This document shows positions 25,656 through 30,118 of a stretch of 30,118 nucleotides of DNA, piece by piece; within the stretch, counting starts at the first letter, position 1, and each line of letters starts with the position of its first letter. Position numbers and translations under genes: made by a program. Origin of the DNA: SAT2750 sp964476375 (GTDB lineage Bacteria; Planctomycetota; Planctomycetia; Pirellulales; Pirellulaceae); assembly GCA_964476375.1 (NCBI GenBank), contig CAYYZW010000337.1:1-30118 (forward strand), written 5' to 3'. The notes beneath the pieces were generated by a model that did not search any database, was not told where the DNA came from, and worked only from the letters and a program-made list of their open reading frames with translations.

Positions 25656-27050
25656 CTAGCCCTGCTCGATGGGCCGCTCGTTTGCCAGCTTCATGACCTG
25701 GTCCGGCACCGAGGGAACCAGTCGGAGCTGCCCGACATCGAAGACGGTGTTCATGATCGTGGAGATCAGGTTGGCAGGCGTGAACCTGCTGGTGATCGGC
25801 TCCCCGCCCTGGCGATCAGAATGGCCAATCACCTGGCCAGGCCGGGTGCCCCCGCCGTGGAGCAGCAGTGGTGCCAGCCGGCCCCAGTGGTCCCGTCCAC
25901 CGTTCTTGTTGATGCGGGGGGTGCGGCCCATTTCACCACTGGTGATCAGCAGGATCTCGTCGGTCAGGCCCAGCCGCTGCAGGTCCTCGATGAAAGCGGC
26001 CACGGCATGGTCGTAGGAATACCCGATCGCATCCATCCCCTCGAGCATGGTGAGATTATTCCCGTCGGCATGCATGTCCCAGACACCGGCATAACTGGCA
26101 TGGATGGTGACGAAACCACAACCGGCCTGGCAGAGTCGTCGGGCCAGCAGCAGCAGCTTTCCAATCGAAGAGGCATTGGCGGTGTAATAACCGCTCCGCC
26201 CGCGGGAGACCCGGTTCCACTGGTTCTTGTCAGGAGCGTAACGGGCCGTGTCGTATCGCTCGACCACGCGCTGGTCCTCCTTGGAGAGGTCCAGTGCCTG
26301 GGCGACACCGCCGCCAAGGAGCACCTCGTAGGCCTGCTGCTGAAGCTCGTCGAGTGTCCCCACCTGCCCGTCGGCATCCACCTGTCGCCTGAGCCTGTCC
26401 AGCTTGGCCAGGAGCTGTCGGCGGTCGCCGAAGAAACGTTCCCGTGGCAGGTTGAGCTTCATGTCTTTCTGCAACTGCCCGTCCTTGCCGGGTACAAAGG
26501 GGGCATAAGAGGCACCGTAGGAACCGGTCGACGAGAGGTTTCCGCGAGCCTGTGGCCCTGGAACCTCCTCGCTCACGGCGGATGGGTAGATGACCGCGTT
26601 GGTCGGCATGCCGGTGCGCGGCTCGGTAGCGCCCACGACCCGGGAATAATGCGCGCCGATATTCGTGTTAAGTGAATCGGGTCCGACAATCGGCTGGATA
26701 TTGTGGCCACCGTTATTTGTCTGGTAGGAACGGACCACGGTGAACTTGTGTGCCATCCTGGCCAGCTGGGACATGTGTTCGCCAAAATGGACGCCCGGCA
26801 GGGTTGTCTGTACCGTGTCGGTGACCGTGCGGATCGTGTCGGGGGCCTCCACCTTGGGGTCAAAAGTCTCGAACTGGCTTGGGCCTCCCTGCTGGAAGAG
26901 GAAGATAACCGATTTGCCGGTCACGTGGGCCGGAGATCTGCCGGCCGCCTTGAGCAGCGATGGCAGGCTCAGTCCGGCCAGCCCCAGTCCGCCGATGCTC
27001 AGCAGCTGGCGCCGGCTGAGTGATTGATGTCCATCAAAAATCGAGAGCAT
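25656..27050 (-). CDS. DUF1501 family protein with Tat signal (second copy)
   Basis: This 464-residue DUF1501 protein has a twin-arginine signal (LSRRQLLSIGGLGLAGLSLPSLL, Arg13-Arg14). Family blocks are FLFQQGGPSQFETFDPK, FTVVRSYQTNNGGHN, the central FFGDRRQLLAKLDRLRRQVD helix region, LLITSGEMGRTPRINKNGGRDHWGRLAPLLLHGGG and a C-terminal ISTIMNTVFDVGQLRL. It is not a close duplicate of the DUF1501 protein at 19658-21016: the two differ in length, central region and signature wording (GEMGRTP against GEFGRTP). As with that gene, no DUF1549/DUF1553 cytochrome partner is adjacent. AGGGG lies 5 bases upstream of the ATG. The function is unproven. Confidence 0.93.
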   Translation of the reverse strand: MLSIFDGHQSLSRRQLLSIGGLGLAGLSLPSLLKAAGRSPAHVTGKSVIFLFQQGGPSQFETFDPKVEAPDTIRTVTDTVQTTLPGVHFGEHMSQLARMAHKFTVVRSYQTNNGGHNIQPIVGPDSLNTNIGAHYSRVVGATEPRTGMPTNAVIYPSAVSEEVPGPQARGNLSSTGSYGASYAPFVPGKDGQLQKDMKLNLPRERFFGDRRQLLAKLDRLRRQVDADGQVGTLDELQQQAYEVLLGGGVAQALDLSKEDQRVVERYDTARYAPDKNQWNRVSRGRSGYYTANASSIGKLLLLARRLCQAGCGFVTIHASYAGVWDMHADGNNLTMLEGMDAIGYSYDHAVAAFIEDLQRLGLTDEILLITSGEMGRTPRINKNGGRDHWGRLAPLLLHGGGTRPGQVIGHSDRQGGEPITSRFTPANLISTIMNTVFDVGQLRLVPSVPDQVMKLANERPIEQG

Positions 27051-27203
27051 CGATGCCCCTTTTTCCCCGTGAGAGTCGCGACCCGGTCCGTCTTGCCTGG
27101 CATTTTTTCTGACCGGCTACCGTCTGTTCCATTATCGAGTATCGGCAGTTCCAGGGAAACACCTTTTCATTATCCCCTTTGGGGTCGCAGGTCTCCCCGC
27201 TGC

Positions 27204-27209
27204 TACAAT
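27204..27209 (+). promoter_or_regulatory. Candidate -10 box (TACAAT) for the small secreted protein
   Basis: CTGCTACAATA sits 52 bases upstream of the ATG at 27261 and is repeated letter for letter at 30032-30042. The -35 region is unremarkable. Confidence 0.45.
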
Positions 27210-27260
27210 ACGATCCTGGGATGAAGTGGTCATTGTCGTGATGGGAGACAGTGGGTGTCC

Positions 27261-27737
27261 ATGCAGCGCACTTTACCAGGGCTTGTTGTTTTTCTCGTGG
27301 GTGCCTGCGGCGCCACGCTCTCCCTCGCCGGGGGCCCGGAATTCCGGCTGGATTACAAGAAGAAGGGTGTTCACGACCTTCCCAACCAGATCAAGGTGAC
27401 CGCCACCAGGCGAAAGGGGGTGATCGATATCCGTAGCCAGTTCGGGATTGGTTCGGGCACCATCCACCTGGTTCGAGGGAGCTGGCCGCGTGAGTTGGTT
27501 GTTCGACTTTACCTGGGCGGGCTGGAGGGTTTCAATATTTCCAATGGGACCAGCACGGTGTCGAGGGAGGATTTGACCATCAGGATGATGGACAAGGATG
27601 GAAAACCACTTCCTGGGAAATACCTTCCCAGGGAAGAGGTCAGGCAGGGCTATTACGAGGTCCCGCTCCCTGCCCGGTTCCTGGGCAAGGGCGTAACCAC
27701 GCTGGAAATAAGCTGGGTCGATTTCTACCGGGGTTAA
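27261..27737 (+). CDS. Small secreted beta-rich protein of unknown function
   Basis: This 158-residue protein starts with a signal peptide (QRTLPGLVVFLVGACGATLSLAGG). The start is uncertain: the ATG at 27261 gives the cleanest leader, but the GTG at 27255 is better spaced (7 bases) from GGGAG at 27243-27247. VGAC resembles a weak lipobox, so lipid anchoring cannot be excluded. The mature part is short alternating beta-strands (KVTATRRKGVIDIRSQFGIGSGTIHLVRG, ELVVRLYLGGLEGFNISNG, YYEVPLPARFLGKGVTTLEISWVDFY), suggesting one beta-sandwich domain. I recall similar uncharacterised proteins in planctomycetes but do not assign a function. It has a TACAAT promoter box 52 bases upstream and is convergent with the repeat-protein gene. 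Confidence 0.78.
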   Translation: MQRTLPGLVVFLVGACGATLSLAGGPEFRLDYKKKGVHDLPNQIKVTATRRKGVIDIRSQFGIGSGTIHLVRGSWPRELVVRLYLGGLEGFNISNGTSTVSREDLTIRMMDKDGKPLPGKYLPREEVRQGYYEVPLPARFLGKGVTTLEISWVDFYRG

Positions 27738-27754
27738 CCGGATGGCCGGTTAAC
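27733..27754. terminator. Perfect inverted repeat across two convergent stop codons
   Basis: GTTAACCGG and CCGGTTAAC are perfect 9-base arms around ATGG. Each arm contains the TAA stop of one of the two convergent genes. As RNA it folds the same way from either strand, so it may act as a two-way transcript end or 3' stabiliser, although no T-run follows. Confidence 0.45.
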
Positions 27755-28232
27755 GCGACACCCGGCTGCTGCTCGTTTTCCTGCCGTAAGCATCGTAGAA
27801 CGTCCGCGTGTTTCCGGAGCTCCGGCTGGATCCGGTTTTGCGCCCGTAGCGGTCATAGTAGGTGGTGCGATCGCCCGAAACGCGACTGGAACTCGTCTTG
27901 GTTCCATAGCGGTCATAGTAAGTGGTGCGGTCACCCGAGACACGGCTGGTACTCAGTTTCGAGCCGTAACGATCCAGGAAGGTGAATCCGCGACTGGTCG
28001 TCGAACGACTTCCTGTCTTGCTCCCGTAAGGATCATAGAAGGATGTCCTGGAACTGGAGGTGCGGGCAGAGCCTACCTTGCGGCCATACTGGTCATAAAA
28101 AGTTGTGGTGACAGGATTTTTTGAGACGGCACGTTTCATCTCCGCTGTCGGAAGCGACTGCTGGGCAGGTGCCTTGGATGCAAGTGAAAGAACGCAGCTG
28201 GAAAGGGCAAGTAAAAAGAGAGTCCTGGCCAT
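27750..28232 (-). CDS. Secreted basic protein with six 20-residue YDxYGxK repeats
   Basis: This 160-residue protein has a signal peptide (ARTLFLLALSSCVLSLASKAPAQ), a short linker, then six tandem units of exactly 20 residues (the last cut to 16) from residue 45 to the end. The unit consensus is [FY]-[YL]-D-x-Y-G-x-K-x-x-S-x-R-x-S-x-x-R-T-[TS]. The mature part is rich in Ser, Thr, Arg, Lys, Tyr and Gly, strongly basic, and has no cysteine. The unit faintly recalls RHS/YD repeats (YDxxGR) but is shorter and has none of the RHS core. The ATG at 28232 is chosen because GGAGGA lies 6 bases upstream; an in-frame ATG at 28283 would precede the leader. The function is unknown; a cell-wall or surface-binding role would fit the composition, as inference. 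Confidence 0.8.
   Translation of the reverse strand: MARTLFLLALSSCVLSLASKAPAQQSLPTAEMKRAVSKNPVTTTFYDQYGRKVGSARTSSSRTSFYDPYGSKTGSRSTTSRGFTFLDRYGSKLSTSRVSGDRTTYYDRYGTKTSSSRVSGDRTTYYDRYGRKTGSSRSSGNTRTFYDAYGRKTSSSRVSR
27753..28100 (-). repeat. 60-base coding tandem repeat, 5.8 copies
   Basis: Six head-to-tail units of exactly 60 bases (the last 48) encode the 20-residue repeats. The third to fifth units are the most alike, sharing GATCGTTATGG-like and CGGTCATAGTA-like blocks when read on the plus strand, which suggests recent expansion by slippage or unequal crossover. Confidence 0.85.
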
Positions 28233-28380
28233 GGTCCATCCTCCGGGTAAAAATTCCGTTATTCCTGCTACCGGGAAGTACACATCTTGTGCCAGGCGAC
28301 GAGAAAATGGTGCCCGCTCTGAAAATCCGCTGCATTCACGACTTTTGTCATGTCCTTGCGGAGGCAGGGTGATGTCAGAA

Positions 28381-28398
28381 TGACCGCGGCCGTGGTCA
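28381..28398. repeat. 18-base dyad between the PIG-L and repeat-protein genes
   Basis: TGACCGCGGCCGTGGTCA is a palindrome with one mismatched pair of nine. It lies in the 185-base gap 20 bases past the PIG-L stop codon. An operator or a transcript-end hairpin are both possible. Confidence 0.4.
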
Positions 28399-28417
28399 GC
28401 CTGGTATCCAGCCTGCT

Positions 28418-29113
28418 CTAGAACAGGTCGCCGGGGGATGCCGAGAGGGAACGGACTGCCTCGGCGTATTTCACGCCGCAGGTGATACCCCGGTACCGGG
28501 CCAGGGCTTCCTTGGATTGCTGGGCACTGCCGAGAAAGGTGGGGTCGTATTTTTCACCCCGTACCAGGGCCATTAACTGTCCCAGCCAGTCCATCGCGCG
28601 GGGCCATTCGTCGGTCACATCGACAAAGGTGTCTGGTTCGAACCCGATCGTGTGCCGCGGGCCATTATCAAACATGTAAATCTGCGAGGGACGTTTAAAT
28701 GCCTGCAGGGGATTTTCCAGGACACGATCCCCGTGCCGCAGGGCCACCTTGCTGAGTGCTGAGGCGACCTCGTGGTCCGCATGCGTATCGTTTGGCCAGA
28801 GCATGAAGGCAATATCAGGCTGCACCTCGGCGACCACCTCGGCCACGGCGCGCTTGGTTTCCAGGTTGACGTCATATCGCATCGAGGCGTAGTCCAGGAA
28901 ACGAATCTCGGTTCCGAAACGGGCACAGATCTCGCGGGTGCCATCCAGCATCTGCTGGGCCCGTCCTCGGACGGGCTTCCAGTTCTGGTAGTCCCCGATA
29001 ATGGAAAGCACGACCACGCGATAGTTCTTGCGCACGGCCTTGAGCAGGATCCCCGGGATGCCGTAGGGACAGTCGTCGTAATGGGCTCCGATAGCCAGGA
29101 TTGTCTTGGGCAT
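28418..29113 (-). CDS. PIG-L family (LmbE-like) N-deacetylase
   Basis: This 231-residue zinc-dependent deacetylase belongs to the PIG-L/LmbE family, which removes acetyl groups from N-acetylglucosamine-type substrates (as in MshB, BshB and LmbE relatives). The ATG at 29113 starts PKTILAIGAHYDDCPYG; the open frame extends 28 codons upstream but with no domain content. The zinc site is His11-x-Asp13-Asp14 (AHYDD, with Tyr where Pro is usual) and His111-x-Asp113-His114 (NDTHADHEVAS). The length is typical of the family. A CAGGGAC ribosome-binding sequence precedes the start. It is divergent from the SDR gene over about 130 bases. The substrate is unknown; a sugar N-acetyl group is most likely. 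Confidence 0.93.
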   Translation of the reverse strand: MPKTILAIGAHYDDCPYGIPGILLKAVRKNYRVVVLSIIGDYQNWKPVRGRAQQMLDGTREICARFGTEIRFLDYASMRYDVNLETKRAVAEVVAEVQPDIAFMLWPNDTHADHEVASALSKVALRHGDRVLENPLQAFKRPSQIYMFDNGPRHTIGFEPDTFVDVTDEWPRAMDWLGQLMALVRGEKYDPTFLGSAQQSKEALARYRGITCGVKYAEAVRSLSASPGDLF

Positions 29114-29173
29114 GAAAGTCCCTGGGAAATTATTGCTTTTCAACGTGGGAGGCCAACGGCCGGCCGATCGCAT

Positions 29174-29187
29174 GTTATAGAATTCTA
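29174..29187. promoter_or_regulatory. Overlapping divergent -10 boxes, PIG-L and SDR genes
   Basis: A TAGAATTCTA palindrome (29178-29187) overlaps -10-like hexamers for both directions: TATAGA/TAGAAT on plus, about 60 bases before the SDR start, and TAGAAT/TATAAC on minus, 60-70 bases before the PIG-L start. For TATAAC a TCGACC lies 18 bases upstream on the minus strand. Confidence 0.35.
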
Positions 29188-29242
29188 ACGTCAGCATGGT
29201 CGAGGTCGAGGATAAGCAGATCTAAAGGGAGTAACTTTTCTC

Positions 29243-30001
29243 ATGAAGCTCGCAGGAAAAACAGCCCTGGTGACCGGGGCCGGACGTGGAATTGGCAAGG
29301 GGATTGCCCTGGCCCTGGCCGAGGCAGGGGCGGACGTGGTGATTAATGACCGGCCGGGGAGTCCCGACCTGGAATCGGCCGCCGAGGAGATCCGTCAGTC
29401 TGGTCGTCGTTGTACGCCGGTCGAGGCCGATGCTTTTTCTCGCGAGGGCTGTGAGCAGCTCGCAGAGCAGGCCGGAGACCTTGACATCCTGGTCAGCAAC
29501 CCGGCATTCAGCCGGCGGGAAACATTCCTGGATTATCCCCCGGAGCTTTTTGAGCAGACGCTGCAGGGAACCTTGCTGGGAGGATTTCATATCAGCCAGC
29601 TGGTGGCCCGGAAAATGGTCGAGCGTGGAGAGGGAGGGAAAATCCTTTTCATTTCCAGTGTGCAGGCGGAAATGCCGATTGCACGCTGCGTCGCCTATGG
29701 CGCCGCCAAGGCCGGCCTGAATCACATGATGCGAACGATCGCCGTGGAGTTATCCAGTCACCGTATTAACGTGAATGCAATCGAGCCCGGCTGGATTGAC
29801 ACACCGGGGGAACACGAGACTTTCGGGGATGAACGGATCGAAGAGGAAGGGGCTCTCTTGCCCTGGGGACGGCTGGGGACGCCGGATGACATCGGACAGG
29901 CGGCAGCTTTTCTCTGCTCGGGCGAGGCGGATTACATTACCGGCTCGGTGCTGGCCGTGGACGGGGGGTTTCGTGCCAAGGACTGCCGCGTAGGAGAGTG
30001 A
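29243..30001 (+). CDS. Short-chain dehydrogenase/reductase (SDR) family oxidoreductase
   Basis: This is a 252-residue classical SDR. The cofactor motif TGAGRGIG is at 11-18, Asp36 after the second strand (VVINDR) favours NAD(H), and the catalytic Ser139-Tyr152-Lys156 set is present (FISSV and YGAAK). The usual NNAG strand reads VSNPAF, a mild deviation. The C-terminal EPGWIDTPGE, PWGRLGTPDDIG and ITGSVLAVDGGF blocks are those of glucose-1-dehydrogenase and 3-oxoacyl-reductase-like members. GGGAG lies 11 bases upstream of the ATG. It is divergent from the PIG-L gene, suggesting a shared sugar substrate, but substrate prediction for SDRs is unreliable. Confidence 0.95.
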   Translation: MKLAGKTALVTGAGRGIGKGIALALAEAGADVVINDRPGSPDLESAAEEIRQSGRRCTPVEADAFSREGCEQLAEQAGDLDILVSNPAFSRRETFLDYPPELFEQTLQGTLLGGFHISQLVARKMVERGEGGKILFISSVQAEMPIARCVAYGAAKAGLNHMMRTIAVELSSHRINVNAIEPGWIDTPGEHETFGDERIEEEGALLPWGRLGTPDDIGQAAAFLCSGEADYITGSVLAVDGGFRAKDCRVGE

Positions 30002-30035
30002 GAGATGGGGTTTCGGCAGTTGTTTGCCTCCCTGC

Positions 30036-30041
30036 TACAAT
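30036..30041 (+). promoter_or_regulatory. Candidate -10 box (TACAAT) for a gene running off the window
   Basis: CTGCTACAATA as at 27202; 41 bases upstream of an ATG at 30082 whose frame stays open to the edge. Confidence 0.4.
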
Positions 30042-30081
30042 AGTAGGGGTAGAGACAGACCCCTTGCTGCGAATCACGACC

Positions 30082-30118
30082 ATGCCGGACAAGATGATTG
30101 TGCCTGGAAAGATAAATG
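30082..30118 (+). CDS. Probable start of a further gene, cut by window end
   Basis: An ATG at 30082 opens a frame (MPDKMIVPGKIN) that runs to the window edge. It is supported only by a TACAAT box 41 bases upstream, the same spacing seen before other genes here. No clear ribosome-binding sequence and too few residues to identify a family. Confidence 0.35.
   Translation, partial: MPDKMIVPGKIN

Noticed and set aside
25647..25658. TAGACCTGTCTA palindrome across the convergent nitrilase and DUF1501 stop codons
   Set aside because: Two facing TAG stops give most of the symmetry; only two further pairs match, which is likely chance.
27753..28100. Regular 60-base repeats considered as a CRISPR array
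   Set aside because: There are no unique spacers: the whole unit repeats, stays in frame and encodes a repeat protein behind a signal peptide.

Overview
The window is GC-rich, densely coded bacterial chromosome: 22 genes read with confidence, and no intergenic gap longer than about 235 bases. The content points strongly to a planctomycete (Planctomycetota, probably Pirellulales-like). It holds two PVC-type beta-propeller/HEAT/CxxCH cytochrome proteins, two DUF1501 proteins with twin-arginine signals, two Gfo/Idh/MocA proteins with twin-arginine signals, and two FGly-dependent sulfatases. I see no rRNA, tRNA, CRISPR array, insertion sequence or phage gene, and no recognisable transporter or transcription factor.

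Layout. Bases 1-6752 (+): the 3' end of an HpaI-type aldolase, a 1,244-residue multidomain redox protein (degenerate SGNH, beta-propeller, HEAT-like, type-1 copper domain, cytochrome c), a secreted DUF6282 hydrolase and an M20 amidohydrolase, the last two overlapping by four bases. Bases 6787-14830 (-): a second PVC cytochrome protein, a Gfo/Idh/MocA protein, an M81 (MlrC-like) metallopeptidase, a DoeB/aspartoacylase-like deacylase and a PhyH-type dioxygenase, the last three tightly coupled. Bases 15003-17808 (+): a second Gfo/Idh/MocA protein and a sulfatase. Then come a CocE/NonD hydrolase (-), a DUF1501 protein (+), an Hsp20 chaperone (-), a sulfatase followed by a beta-propeller protein (-), a nitrilase-family amidase (+), a second DUF1501 protein (-), a small secreted protein of unknown function (+), a secreted six-repeat protein (-), a PIG-L deacetylase (-), an SDR oxidoreductase (+), and probably the first codons of one more gene.

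How it may work together (inference). Bases 1-10343 look like a catabolic block. Four different metal-dependent hydrolase families, three of them known for amide bonds, sit with an Fe(II)/2-oxoglutarate oxygenase and an aldolase in two converging operons. This suits stepwise breakdown of an N-acylated or peptide-like organic compound whose identity the sequence does not reveal. The exported cytochrome and cupredoxin proteins would carry electrons in the periplasm. The rest is typical planctomycete polymer-degradation gear.

Strongest regulatory signals: a -24/-12 (sigma-54) promoter match upstream of hsp20, a 17-base palindrome in its leader, a textbook terminator after it, and a recurrent G-Y-T-A-S-A-A-T box about 40-70 bases upstream of several start codons.
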